Assembly: GCA_026315105.1 (NCBI GenBank)
Contig: CM048748.1
Coordinates: forward strand, 480,961,150 to 481,025,149
DNA length: 64,000 nucleotides
Direction: 5' to 3'
Source: Locusta migratoria
Taxonomy: Eukaryota; Arthropoda; Insecta; Orthoptera; Acrididae
Below the pieces are notes generated by a model. That model had not been told where the DNA came from and ran no database searches. It saw only the letters and a list, made by a program, of their open reading frames with translations. Position numbers and translations under genes: made by a program. Every line of letters begins with the position of its first letter. Position 1 is the stretch's first letter. Below, piece after piece: positions 22,742 to 34,520 of this stretch.

Positions 22742-23260
22742 TTGGATATGGAGTCGGACTGGTACTGCCCTGGATTTTCCTTTTGTACAGGTGTAATGGC
22801 CAGGCAGTATACGGCGAGTGGCACAGATAATACTGAAAGTGTGAAGTTCTGTGCAAGTCAAAGAAGATATAAGGACTTCTGTGAATACATTAATTTCATT
22901 GTTAAAAACCTACGTTCGTTTGTTCATTATGATTCTGGTATTCATTTTGATCAGTTTGTTAGTCCAAGACATGTGTGGAATATTGCACTCTCTCTTTTGT
23001 ATAAATATGGTGCAATAAATGAAGGTTATTGTGTAGCACAAAAGCATGTCACGACTTTTCTTCCTTAGAAATGGAGAAGTGGTACTGAAGGATATTTCAG
23101 CTCTCTACAGCATTATGTTCCTACAGTAGTAACTTCAGTGATGGAGTCTGAGGATCCAACTGAAGAGGATCCGTACTCATTGACACAGGCACAGCAAGCT
23201 GGTCCTTTACATCCTAAAGTAGGCTGGTATACCCACACACGCGGTATAATCAGCTAAAGG
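22742..23260 (+). other. Unassigned coding-like segment inside LINE 4
   Basis: On the strand opposite to the LINE, one frame runs from 22742 to 23068: CASQRRYKDFCEYINFIVKN, FVHYDSGIHFDQFVSPRHVW and NIALSLLYKYGAINEGYCVA. After a single TAG (about 23066-23068) the same frame continues: YFSSLQHYVPTVVTSVMESE and DPTEEDPYSLTQAQQ. Composition looks like a real soluble protein, unlike antisense noise. The first 80 bases or so may still be LINE. It may be a retrocopied exon or part of another element. I cannot name it. Confidence 0.35.
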
Positions 23261-23269
23261 ACAGTGAAC

Positions 23270-24600
23270 TTCTACCAGCACGGTCACAATTAAGCAGTAA
23301 CGCTGCAATATAAGCCTGTAATTGGGATGGCGAGCGAAGCGTTAACTCTGACAGCATACAAGACCCGTAACTTTTGCCGGCGGAACTGCAAGGGGGAAAC
23401 CCTGGCCTCAGCAAGGAGGCTTGTCATGGGGCTTGTGCAAAAAAGCCCCCGTTGCTAGACGGATACCAGCGTTGAGGATGGGGTCTAAGGCCTGCAATGC
23501 GGAAGGCGCTGCTAAGTCATTCACAAGGCTCCCATAGTCCAGGCGCAATTGTATGGAAACTTTGTAGAGCAGCAGGTGTGTTGGGCGTGCGGCTCCTCAA
23601 ACAGTATGGCTAAGGCAGCGTAAAATTTTCAGGTATCGCCAGCACTTTTGTTTCAACTGTCCACCCAAGTGAGCTGATCATTGAGGAACATGCCAAGAAA
23701 GCGATGTGTCTTCTCGACACTAGCAGTCTGTCAGTCAAGAAGAGCTCTGGGTCCAAATGAACAGCCTGATGATGACAAAAGTGCATCTCTCGGGTTTTAG
23801 ATGCAGCGAACTGGAATCCATGTGCTGAGGCTCATGAATGTGTCTTTGTAATTGCTCCCTCCAGACGACTTTCAGCAACACTGATGCTCTTGGAGCTGTA
23901 ATCAGGCAAAAGTCATCGGCAAATAGGGAACAAGAGACTGATGAGCCATTGCAGCGACTACACCGTTAATTGTTACCAAAAAGAGTGGGACACTTAGAAC
24001 GGTGCCCTGTGGGACACCGTTCTCCTGAGTATGATTGGAACTCAAAAAAGTGCCGACCCTAACACGAAATATGCGAAGAGAAAGGAGGTTTTGGATGAAG
24101 ATCGGAAGACCACTCCATAAACCTCATTTGTGCAGCGTTGCCAGTATCTGGTGACGACAGGTGGTGTCATATGCCTTCCGAAGGTCGAAGAAGATGGCGA
24201 TAAAGTACTCACTTGGAACGAAAGCTGGACGGATGGCTAAATCAAAAGACACAAGGTTGTCTATAGCGGAGCGATCCTGGCGGAAAGCCTCCTGTTGCCG
24301 AGCCAAGAGTCCGTGATCTTCTAATATCCACATGAGCCGCTGACTAGCCATACATTCAAGGAGCTTGCAGAGGACGTTGAGGTTAATCGGGCGGTAAGTA
24401 TCAGTCACCTGTGGATCGGCGTCAGGTTTCAACACCAGGATGGCCATTGCGATGGGAAAACACCTTCAGGGCAAGCAGTTGGTGTCGCGAACCAGCTGAC
24501 AGGTGACGAAGGAACTGGTTATGGACGCGGTCTTTCCCTGGTGAGGTATCAGGGCATCCACCTAGAGCACTGTCGAACTCGCACACACTAAATGGAGCAC
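23270..24600 (-). pseudogene. LINE 4 reverse transcriptase
   Basis: The frame 24447-24124 has DTYRPINLNVLCKLLECMAS, LLARQQEAFRQDRSAIDNLV and IAIFFDLRKAYDTTCRHQIL with a catalytic Asp. Other frames downstream give ENGVPQGTVLSVPLFLVTIN (about 24030-23970) and FLGMFLNDQLTWV of the thumb (about 23705-23665). The family's YADD block was not found intact. Frameshifts near 24120 and 23900 prevent function. Confidence 0.75.
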
Positions 24601-25014
24601 TGTACAGGTCCTTGCGGCGCGTGCGGAACGATAACAGCTGTCTCTCAGCTCGCTCTTTTAGGGCGAGGAATTGTGGGCTGTAGGCTGCCGCTGCAGCACA
24701 ACGTTTGTAATGTTCTACGATGTGCTCTGCAATAGCCGTGGGGTCTGTACACAGTGTACCCTGGGATTGGAGACAGTGGATTCCTGACGGTGAGTGCTGT
24801 CCAAAAATGCGTCAGTCTTGAACCACATCCCAGATGGGGGAGCGCGAGAGTCAAGGGTGGCAACGTACCACTCCCAAGAGTCCTGCCTACTCTTCTGGAT
24901 TAGTCACCGAACTCAGACCCCGAGACGCTTAAAGGCGATCAGGTGTCCAATCGAAGGGTGGCGCTGTAGGGCACGCCGACGTTCCCGGATGGCCTCAGCG
25001 ATTTCTGGTGTCCA

Positions 25015-25806
25015 TCAAGGCACTGACCTGCGTCTGGGCAATCCACGAGAACTGCGGACGGTAGCTTCTGTGGCAGAGACGATGGACACAGTTACTTGTT
25101 GAAGCGCCCTATCAATATCTGTGGGAAGTGGAGCAGCTACCACAGCAGCCGAGGTGTAGGTCAGCCATTCTGCTCGGTGGAGTGACAATTGGGGCAGGCG
25201 GTAAGCAGGTTGTATCTGAGGTAAAGATAAAAGAAGGGGGGAGTGGTCGCTACGACACAGATCCTCGTGTACCTTCCAGCTGAGATTGGGGTGAAGGCTT
25301 GGGCTGCAAATTGAGAGGTCAACAGCTGAGTATGTCTTGTGTGCCATGCTGAAGCGCATGGGTGCACCTGTGTTTAGAAGAAAGACGTTCTGCTGTGCCA
25401 GGACAGTCTCAACATCCGTACCATGGCAGGAGATCTCGGTTCTACCCCACAGAGTGTGGTGGACATTGAAATCCTCCAAAAGGAAGAATGGTGGGGATAG
25501 TTGAGTGAGCAGGGCAGTAAGATCCGCAGTGGAGACAACCTCATCTGCGGAGAGGTAAAAACAACAGATGGTAAGTTCCTGCATTACCCATATGAGGACA
25601 GCCACTGCCTCGAGTGTTGTGCGGAGTGGCACAGGGTCGCTGGAGACAGTGGCAGTGGCCTTGAAGGGCAGGAGTCCGCTGAGCACGAAACCACGTTTCC
25701 TGTAATGCCAAACAGAACACGGGGAAGCGGCACAACTGTTGCAGCTCAGCAAGGCTATTGAAAAAGCCGCCGCAGTTCCATTAGAGGATTTCAGTGTCTC
25801 TTTCAT
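25015..25806 (-). pseudogene. LINE 4 AP endonuclease
   Basis: One open frame of 263 residues. It contains LEDFNVHHTLWGRTEISCHG (normally GDFN-x-H), SAVDLSICSPSLHPN and SDHSPLLLSLP with the catalytic Asp-His. The first Gly of GDFN is Glu. It sits upstream of the reverse transcriptase and downstream of ORF1, as in intact I-type elements. Confidence 0.75.
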
Positions 25807-26377
25807 GAAAGGCCATTATGAATAACTAAAGATCGTCAACTCGAGGATCACCTTCTACCAAGAACTGTGCGTTTACAGCATCAAGAACCATTGCTTCAAG
25901 TGTCTCAGTGAGGGCGAGATCCTCAGTGGACATTACGATCTCCATCTCATCTTCTGAGGCAGAAGATGTACGGAGATGTGTCTTTGAAGCCACAGAGGAG
26001 TTGTTCTTCCTGTGCTGCTTCTTCTTCGCCTCTTGCTGCCCTTTTGGTTTTGAGGGCTGGGAGGACTTTTTACAAGTGCTTTCAGGCCCTGATGTAGGTC
26101 AGGAAGCCCTTCGTGTAGGACCTGGGGGATCCTGTAGCCTCTGGCTGTCATCTGCCAATATATTTGTGAAAGGCTTGGAAGGAGTGCCTCAAGGAACCCT
26201 TCCGAGCGAGAGGGGCCAGGGAAGACTGTTGCTTCTCCAGCTGGGGAATGGGAACTGGTCCCCAATGGTGGGGGGAAGATTGCTCCCACTGATATTGAGG
26301 TAGCAGTGGATGCAGACATGTGTAGATGTGCCCCCACCCATATTACAAGGTTCAGGGCCCACAGGAGAAGGTAAGAC

Positions 26378-27300
26378 TCATGTTGTTGCAGTTCTCAAGG
26401 AAACTGGTGCTGCTGTGACTATGGAAAAATATGTTGCCATACAGAGAGGGTAGAGCCACTCATACTTCATATGTGCCTCAAAGAAAGTCTTTATTTCCAT
26501 GATCTCCCTTTCCTTGTGTGAAACAGAGCAGTTCAGCGAGCATAGTGGGTGATGTTGCCCACAATTCACACAAAGGTGAAGTGACGTATATGGGTGTCCG
26601 GGTGTGATGGCCGCCCACATTCCCTGCAGGCTGGGCTGGAAGTACACCAGAATAACAGGTGCTCGAACTTCCAGCAGTGTAAACACTGCATAGAGGGAGG
26701 TACGTATGCCTTTACAACAGAGGCAGTGTATCACCTTCGGAAGCCAAGATAAAAGCACCGGTGGCAACCCTGTTTTTAGGTCCCTGTACACCTGCCAGAC
26801 GAAGTGAACCCCTCGTTGCTGCAGGTTCGTTCGCAGCACTAAAGCAGTCTGCGACAACAGATAGATGAGACCCTGGACCATGTTTAAGGATTTGTGGGGC
26901 GTGATACTCACCAGGATATCACCCAGCTTATTGCAGGCAAGTAATGCCCGCGACTGGGCTGGGGATGCCGTCTGTATCAGAACAGCCCCACTCCTCATCT
27001 TCAAAAACGATGCAACGTCGCCATACTTCTCTTCGAGATCGTCCATGAAGGACTGAGGCTTAGTGGACGAGAAATGGCTCCCCATAATTACACGCACAGA
27101 CAAGATTTGTGTCGAGTATGGCTCCGACCGATTCAGGCCCCTACATTCCTCTCACAGGTTGGCAGTGGAAGGGAACGTCTTGGGATCATTTGTCGTCACG
27201 TTAAAGTCTGTCTTGCCACGTTTAGAGGCGTCGGTTTTGCGTCAGGCAACGCTATTATTGGCTCGTTTCATTCTCGTACCATGGGCAGCTAGGCAACTAT
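26378..27300 (-). pseudogene. LINE 4 ORF1: gag-like nucleic-acid-binding protein
   Basis: The main frame is 27103-26378; a readable extension runs to about 27300 in other frames. It has VASFLKMRSGAVLIQTASPA and LACNKLGDILVSITPHKSLN, as in the RRM-like part of I/jockey ORF1 proteins. A Cys-rich end (CVNCGQHHPLCSLNC) is a decayed zinc-knuckle region. Such proteins package the element's RNA. The position, upstream of the endonuclease, fits. Confidence 0.6.
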
Positions 27301-27319
27301 ACATCCGATCAGGTGGAGC

Positions 27320-27745
27320 CCCGCTTGCCTGGGTAAATCTTACACAATTGAGGTGCAGCAGGTTCCCCAGAGGTTGCTCGCTAGCGGCTATTCAACCTCA
27401 ACAGCCATGCATCTCGTCGGCACGTAGCACACCTTGAAATTGAGGGTTTTTCATATAGATTTGTACCGTCTTCGCGACCTGGACGATTAAGCCAAGATCC
27501 ACAGGCTCTGAAACGTACAACGTTCCACCGTCGCGCCAAATTTCACCGTCGCGCCAAACGATGGTCGTTGAAGCACGCACAGAGCTTGTGGTGTGGCAGA
27601 ATGTTAGCGGTTTGCCAAGCCCGTACTTGGCAAATTAATGATGTGCCCCTGAGGTGGTTACTAACTCATTATCTGTCTTTGACTGGTGAAATTGTACCAG
27701 TAGCAGAACGAATGGGCTAACGTAGAACATACAGAAACCTTTACA
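27320..27745. other. Nothing recognised
   Basis: Possibly the 5' UTR of LINE 4 or its flank; I cannot place the element's start exactly. A 12-base motif (TTTCACCGTCGCG and a near copy at 27524-27556) repeats locally. Confidence 0.4.
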
Positions 27746-28005
27746 AAATAAGAAGGAAGGAATATTAGGGTTAATGTCCTATCGACAGCGTGGTCATTAG
27801 GGACGAAGTATATGCACGGTTATATTTTTCCTAAGTTTGGGTTAGTATATATTGGGCGTGTCTTTTCATTGGAACTATCCAGGCATGTATCTGGAGATAT
27901 TTCGGGAAACCATGAGAAACATATATCAGTATAGTATGGTAGGAGGCGGCTTTTAACTGCCGTCCGCCCAATATGTTACCTCTGCACTACCTCACTAGGT
28001 TTGTA
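27746..28005 (-). mobile_element. tRNA-derived SINE, family B
   Basis: A diverged copy of the family seen at 13845: the minus strand starts near CTAGTGAGGTAGTGCAGAGG, and the body contains the GTTTCCCGAAATATCTCC and TTAACCCTAATATTCC regions. No duplication seen. Confidence 0.6.
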
Positions 28006-28039
28006 GTCAGCCAGCACTGCCGGCACTGCAAGCACTTGG

Positions 28040-28115
28040 GGCAGGAAGAAGAAGGAAGATAAAGATTTAATGTACCATCTACAGAGTGGTAAGTAGAGAC
28101 GTAGCACACGTTCGG
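28040..28115 (-). mobile_element. SINE family B tail fragment
   Basis: Another copy of the family B tail (AAGATTTAATGTACCATC, plus strand), without the tRNA-like head. Confidence 0.5.
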
Positions 28116-28449
28116 ATTTTTTTTTCAATTTTATTTATTTACGGTACTAGCATTTACTCGCGGCTTCGTTCGTGTTAATGTGTTTGCATCCGTGTCAAAA
28201 GACCGTGTTAAATTATGACCAGGATCATCAGGATGAAAGAAAAGTTTCCATTTATCCAGTTTAAATATAAACCGCGCGTACGATAATGAAAATTACTGTC
28301 CTTTATCGAGATAATAATAATACAGATTTCTGTTCTGCAGGACCTTATTGAGGAGTAAGCCTCCATGGTCATAGAACAAGTCAATACACGAAGATTAACA
28401 CAAGAATGGTAATAGAAAAACTTTAAGCGGTCCTATGCATGCAACAATC

Positions 28450-29980
28450 TTAAGATTAAGTGAAAAGAAAGGAATTAGCTCAATTGTTTAACTTTTCTAG
28501 GAGTTCCTCGACAGAATAAAAGGAGTGAGCCATGACGTAACTCTTCAATTTAGATTTGAAAGCGCGTGGGTTAGTACTAACATTTTTGAGTTCTTGTGGC
28601 AGCTTATTGAAATTGATGCTGCAGAATACTGCACACCTTTCTGCACAAGTGTCAAGGTGGTGTGGTGCAAATGTAGATTCGAGTTCTGTCTAGTATTCAC
28701 CGACTGAAAGCTACTAACTCGTGGGGATAAGCTGGTGTTATTAACAACAAACGACCTTAAAGAAAATACATATTGTAACGCCAGTGTCAGAATTCCCAGA
28801 CTACTGAAAAGGGGTCGACATCACGTTCGTGAACATACACCAGATATTGCTCGAACCGCCCGTTTCTGAGACAAAAATATCCTTTTTGTTTCAGTCGAGT
28901 TACCCCAAAAAACAGTGCCGTACGTCATAAGTGATTGAAAGTAAGCGTAATAGACTACTTTTCGTGTTGAAAAATCAATTATTTCAGATATTGTTCTAGT
29001 GGTAAATAAAGCAGAATTTATTTTTGGAACAACATCCTGAACATGGTATTTCCACGACAGCTTACTGTCTATCTGAACACCCAGAAATTTGAACTGTTAA
29101 GTCTCACCATATGCCCATTATGTGTAATAAAAATGTCAGCTTTCGTCAAATTATGTGTTACAAATTGTAAAAACTGAGTTTTATTGTGATTTAACATCAA
29201 TTTGTTTTCTACAAGCCATGAACTTATCTCTTCAACTGGATTATTTGATACTGTGTCAATATTACGAACAACATCCTTTACTACCACGCTGGTATCATCA
29301 GCAAACAATAATATTTTATAATCACCTTTTATACTCGAAGACAGATCATTCATATAAATAAGAAACAGCAATGGTCTCAAAACAGACCACTGGGGCACAC
29401 CACACTTAACTGTGTCCCATTGTGATTGTGCGTCATAGCCATTTTGAACACTGCGGAGAATTACCTTTTGTTATTAAAGTAAGGAGTGAACCAGTTATGA
29501 GCTACTCCTCGTATTCCGTAATGTTTCAATTTCTGCAACAATATTTTGTGATGAACAAAATCAAATCAAAGAAGACGCTTAATGTCGGTAGCCTTTTATT
29601 TAACCCATCAAGTGGCTCACAGAGAAACGAAAATATATCATTTTCAGTCATTAAACCACTTCTAACACCAAACTGTACGTTTGACAACAAATTATGTGAA
29701 CTTAAATGATCAATTAATCTTCAATAACTTTAGAAAAAACGGATGGCATAGATATAGGTCTATAGTTGCCGAAATTATCCCTTTCTCAGTTTTCATAAAG
29801 TGGTTTCACTATTGAGTACTTTAATCTGTCAGGAAACTGACCATTCTGGAAGGAAAAATTACAAATATGGCTTAGTACTGAGCTAACATATGGAGAACAG
29901 TACTTCAGAATTCTGCTAGATACCCCATCATATTCACTGAGACTAAGAATAAGGACTCTTGTCCTTAGTCTTTAGTGATT
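28450..29980 (-). pseudogene. LINE 3 reverse transcriptase and C-terminus
   Basis: The frame 29398-29069 has VLRPLLFLIYMNDLSSSIKG and LLFADDTSVVVKD (FADD at about 29294-29306). Then come SSWLVENKLMLNHNKTQFLQ and, in another frame at about 28700-28470, the C-terminal KGVQYSASINFNKLPQELKN and MAHSFYSVEELLEKL. Upstream blocks are present but broken by frameshifts. Confidence 0.8.
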
Positions 29981-30124
29981 TAATTATTGACTCAGTCTCC
30001 CCTTTGGAAGTATAATTGAGGACCATTTCAGGTAACAGCCTCAGAAAGCCATTTCCTAATACTGTTATATGATTACCTGTAGAAACTAGGGTTCTGTTTG
30101 GTTCACCTGCTATATTCAGAAAGT

Positions 30125-30490
30125 GACGATTGAGTACTGCACATATGTCTAACTTATAGGGTTCTGTTTAGTTCACCTGCTATATGACGATTGAGTACTG
30201 CACATATGTCTAACTTATAGGGTTCTGTTTAGTTCACCTGCTATATGACGATTGAGTACTGCACATATGTCTAACTTATAGGGTTCTGTTTAGTTCACCT
30301 GCTATATGACGATTGAGTACTGCACATATGTCTAACTTATAGGGTTCTGTTTAGTTCACCTGCTATATGACGATTGAGTACTGCACATATGTCTAACTTA
30401 TAGGGTTCTGTTTAGTTCACCTGCTATATGACGATTGAGTACTGCACATATGTCTAACTTATAGGGTTCTGTTTAGTTCACCTGCTATAT
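30125..30490. repeat. 61-bp minisatellite, 6 units
   Basis: GACGATTGAGTACTGCACAT recurs at 30125, 30186, 30247, 30308, 30369 and 30430, an exact 61-base period with nearly identical units. The sequence on both sides (TCAGAAAGTGA) shows that one ancestral copy of the LINE segment expanded. As 61 is not a multiple of three, the expansion breaks the LINE frame. Confidence 0.95.
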
Positions 30491-31232
30491 TCAGAAAGTG
30501 AATATCTAACTTTCTACTACACACTGACATTATATCCTCTACCTGCTGCTGCTGACCAGACACTTACCTAACGACTGACCAGATGGTTTTAATTTTATCC
30601 CGAGAGTTTGCTATTATTTTTGCACACTACATACTTTTTGCCTTCGTAATGACATTTTTCAGAACCTTACAGTACTGTTTTTAATGGGATACTGCATCTT
30701 CATTCCGATTGCTTCTAACATCTTGATACAATTTCCGCTTTGTTCTACACGATACTCTTATCCCCTTTGTCAGCCACGCTGGCTGCCTATTAAATATATA
30801 TATAAAAACATAAAGATATTATTATATACTAAAAACTCAGTTGAATAAGTTCTACGTTACACAATGTCTAAATTACGCCGGATTCAAATGTAATCGGAAT
30901 AGGTTCGGCAGTTCTAAGACGTTAACGTCTTTGGCAAGCATTGTATTCAGTATGTTGAATCGTGTTACGTACAACATATCGATTATCAAAAGTATTGTAA
31001 CCCATGTGACAAAAAAGCGTCTCAGAAGCTATAAGAGAAACGTTGATGTTCATCTGTTCCCTATTTCAGGTTGTATGCTTGAAATCAGCAAATGTCTTGA
31101 ATTACATACTAAAGTAATCTATGTTCTTCTTCACTGTTCAAGCTATCTCCATACCCAATGTTATCAAAATTGGTTAAGCGGTTTAGTCGTGAAAATAATT
31201 ATAATATTATAGTATGGATTTATTTTCTTAAA

Positions 31233-31401
31233 GGATGGGTAGGTGACCATTCTTAGCCTTTGAAAGAAACCATCGTGATATTTGCGTCGAATGATTTACG
31301 GAAATCACAAAAAACGTAAATCAGGATGGCTACAGGCGGGTTTGAACTGCCGTCCTCCTGAATACGACTGCAGTCTGTGACAACTGCGCCAAGTCTCACG
31401 G
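31233..31401 (-). mobile_element. tRNA-derived SINE, family B
   Basis: The minus strand starts at the tRNA-like head (TTGGCGCAGTTGTCACAGAC; B box GGCAGTTCAAACCC) and runs through TGATTTACGTTTTTTGTG and GATTTCCGTAAATCATTC. It is repeated as part of the large duplication at 47848-48016. Confidence 0.75.
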
Positions 31402-33197
31402 AGTTTTGAGAGGAGCTGATATGTCACACAAGATGGTGGCAACCGTTGAAACTGCCAAAGTTTTAATCGAGCGTCTACTTGTTCAACGAAAAGCGACTGT
31501 TCCACATTGGAACTACGCCAGTACGGGCAACCTCCGTCTGAAAAGAGTTACTGCGTCTCAACCGGATGTCTCTGGGGCCTTTCTCCCCACGTAGTTGGCA
31601 GCGGCTGTATATTTTGAAGTGGGAAGGCTACCCTAGTATAGCGCCATCCGGCCCATAAAAGACGTGTCGAAACGTCCGCTCCATTCGGTTTGAGCTTCCA
31701 AGAAGATTTGCAGGTTCAGTTGGCTTCACCGTTGTGCCACAGCTCGCTGTAGGCAAATAGCATCACGCAGTTAATAGCAGTTTACTTCTTCGTTGGTGCC
31801 GACAGACCACAGCATTGTCGCCAATTTTTCCACTCCGGGAACTCTTTCTCGCAGTCCAACTGCAAATCAACGTCTCCAGCCGAAGTCATAAAATTCATGT
31901 AAATCTCTCGGTAGATGTTGTTATCCATAGTTCTGCATTCTCTGTCTCCGACTGCACTCTCTGTCCGATTTAATGGTGTGTCTGGCTATGGTTTCAGTAC
32001 ATGTTCGCTGTGTCAATTATCTTTGTGTACAGTAAGTGAAGGTTGCCCTCTGGTAAGTTTTATGTTTCGCACCGTTATGATATTAGAATAAGTATGTCTT
32101 CATTTCTGTTGCTCCTTAGTTGTTTTTGATTAATTTTGCAATTTCCTCAGTAATTTTCTAGTATCCAAACATATCAGATACCCGCTGCAAGTAGGAACGT
32201 TAGCGAGCCTTATGTGGTCTGATACTGGCTAGGTAGTCGGTTAAAACTCCTGCTGGCCTGTTAATACTTAGCGCGCCTGAGAACCGGGACAAACACCTTT
32301 TATTTTCACATCTTGGGAATGCAGGAGCTGTGAAAGACAACTGGGCGACGTACCACAATTGTTCACATTTCACGCATCACCATTCATGTTCTGATACCTG
32401 CACACCCTCCAAAGTATCACGTAATGAAAGACTTATTGAATATAGTAATGAGTGGCGTGCGTGACCAAAATAAATAAATAAATAAAAAAGTAACATCACA
32501 ATCGGAGATCTAACTGAAGACATAAATGATCAGTAACAAATGAGCATTGATGTTCGGCAAGAAGTCAACCTGCACCACTTAAAACTGACCATTCCATTAT
32601 ACGATAGAAGCAAGTGTTTATTGATTTCCTATTTCCAGTTGTTTCCATCAGCCAATATGCCGAGGACGATATCTGCAAACAGCCTCACAGAGCTCCCGTC
32701 ATTATGTACTAGAATCTATTTTTACAAAGTTATTCTTTTAATTGATCTTTTAAAATTCTCTTAGAAACAAAATTTACATAATTATATAACCATTTTCATT
32801 CTATACCATCATGCACATGGCTTCTTATTATTTTTTTTAAATAATCGCTGGTAAAATGAAAAAACTGATCATTCAATAATCACCATTCTAAATAACAACA
32901 TTAAGCTATACAGTGAAATATTCTTAACGCACCACTAGAACGTATTCGGAAGTTCAAAAGATGTTACAGAATCCGATATGCACTTGTCATATTCTAACGC
33001 GAATATTGATGCTTGCTGTAGTGCAATTTTGCATAAACTTACAACTGATTTTTATTGCGCACTAGCTTTCTAACAGTGTACCTGTGGCTCCTGCATGGAA
33101 GAACCTAACATTAAGTCGCGTAGAAGTCAGCAAGACTTAAGATATGTTTTTATAACATTAAGATATGTTTTTATAACATTACTTAAACAAACTCAGA
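31402..33197. other. No supported genes
   Basis: Mixed AT-rich sequence; the short open frames (for example 32540-32764) show no domain. A 21-base sequence is tandemly doubled at about 33139-33180. The same stretch recurs at 48017-49812. Confidence 0.5.
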
Positions 33198-33205
33198 TTA
33201 CATCT

Positions 33206-33405
33206 CAAAAATGTTCAAATCTTTGTAGAGATTATGGAACTTAACCACAGGGTCATCAGTCCCTAAACTTACAAACTACTTATAACTAGCCAATACTAAA
33301 GACGGCACAAACATCCATGCCCGAGGGGGGATTCGAACCCCCGACCGTAGTGGCCGTGGAGAATGTGACTGGCGCGCCGCAGACCACTCGGCCACTGTAG
33401 CCGGC
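33206..33405 (-). mobile_element. Full-length SINE family A with TSD
   Basis: A complete minus-strand copy flanked by TTACATCT (33198-33205 and 33406-33413). The second copy from the large duplication is at 49821-50020, with the same flanks. Confidence 0.9.
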
Positions 33406-34044
33406 TTACATCTGCTGTAAGAAAAACGTATCTCTCTATATTACTAGTAAGGTCAAACTAGGTACAAATTTGGCGTCACTTGCTACTGAAAGTAAAAACG
33501 ATTTTAGTGTATTTAATTTATTTAACAAAGAATTCGTATTGATTGAATTTCACAAGAATTCAGGTTTGTTAGGAACAGAAATTGTTAGGAACAGAAATTA
33601 CAACAAAAAAATCATAGAAACTTTATCCCTAATTTTTAAATGAATTTTAAAAGAAATTGGCACTCGGCAAAATGATGAAACACTGCACCTAACTTTACTT
33701 TAAATTGACAAAGCTACAGATAAGTTCGAGGCTGTCACACTAAATGTGTGATTTTTTGTTGCCTAAGCATGAATGTTGCACACAGTATCGTTCGTTGAGA
33801 TGGCTGCAAACTGGTGTGCTGTCGTTGAAAATCAACCTAACTTGCCTGACTGGATTAACTTAAGTTGATCGAAATACTTTTTATGTCTGATTGATGTTGA
33901 GAACACCTAACACATCGTACGGGGGTGGTGCGCTGATTGCATGAATCAACCCACCGAGATGTCACTATAATTCGCCCACAGACGTAAACTGTTTCACTCT
34001 GTCCTTATTTGCGTCAGACAAGAAGTGCCTGACCAACACAGCGA

Positions 34045-34238
34045 GCCGCGGTGGAGTAGCCGAACGGTGTAAAGCGTCTCGCTGTGGATCGCGCGGCTGC
34101 TTGCCGTGGAGGTTCGATCCTCCCTGGGGAATGGGTGTGTGTGTTTGTCCGTAGGTTAGTTTACCTAGGTTTAAGTAGTTTATAAACTACGGACTGATGA
34201 CCACGCAGTTTGGTCCGATAGGTTTACATACACTTGAA
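34045..34238 (+). mobile_element. SINE family A (subtype), plus strand, with TSD
   Basis: Starts GCCGCGGTGGAGTAGCCGAA, with B box GAGGTTCGATCCTC, then a (TG)n-like run and the tail. It is flanked by CAACACAGCGA (34034-34044 and 34239-34249). Duplicate at 50660-50853. Confidence 0.9.
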
Positions 34239-34520
34239 CAACACAGCGAATATCGCACAATCTGATAACTCTCAAACAAGAATTAATTTCAGATCTGCTT
34301 TCCACATAGCTGCTCTTTCCAGTATAATATTGAAAATGAGTCTCCTCTGTCACTCACTATGTCCACGCTCAGAGTGTTCGCTGTCCGTCAACACGGAGAC
34401 CCAGAGTGCCACTGGCACGCACAGCCTGTACCTCCCCACTTTTGTCCCGCTCTCTTCGCCACGTCACGCCTCCACGTCAGCATCCCTTAGCCTACCCGAG
34501 CTGCGCTATTCTTCGCCTTA

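Larger units (their letters stand above)
21472..27310 (-). mobile_element. I-type LINE with RNase H (LINE 4), inactive
   Basis: A minus-strand element of about 5.8 kb in the order ORF1 (nucleic-acid binding), AP endonuclease, reverse transcriptase, RNase H, C-terminal region, 3' UTR and A/T tail. Having both AP endonuclease and RNase H places it in the I group (I, Loa, R1 and relatives) rather than CR1 or RTE. All frames are broken. A foreign-looking segment interrupts it between reverse transcriptase and RNase H (about 22820-23230). Confidence 0.75.
28320..30790 (-). mobile_element. LINE 3: CR1/jockey-group retrotransposon, 5' truncated
   Basis: A minus-strand element related to LINE 1. It holds the reverse transcriptase and part of the endonuclease-RT linker (SCRTKRKLYQDVRSN at about 30760-30715, cognate to LINE 1 SCNRKRELYLSARKS). 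The endonuclease is missing, so it is truncated at about 30790. A 61-bp tandem array (30125-30490) has expanded within it. Confidence 0.8.

Noticed and set aside
25908..26303. 131-residue plus-strand frame
   Set aside because: Antisense of the LINE 4 ORF1/endonuclease region, no domain.
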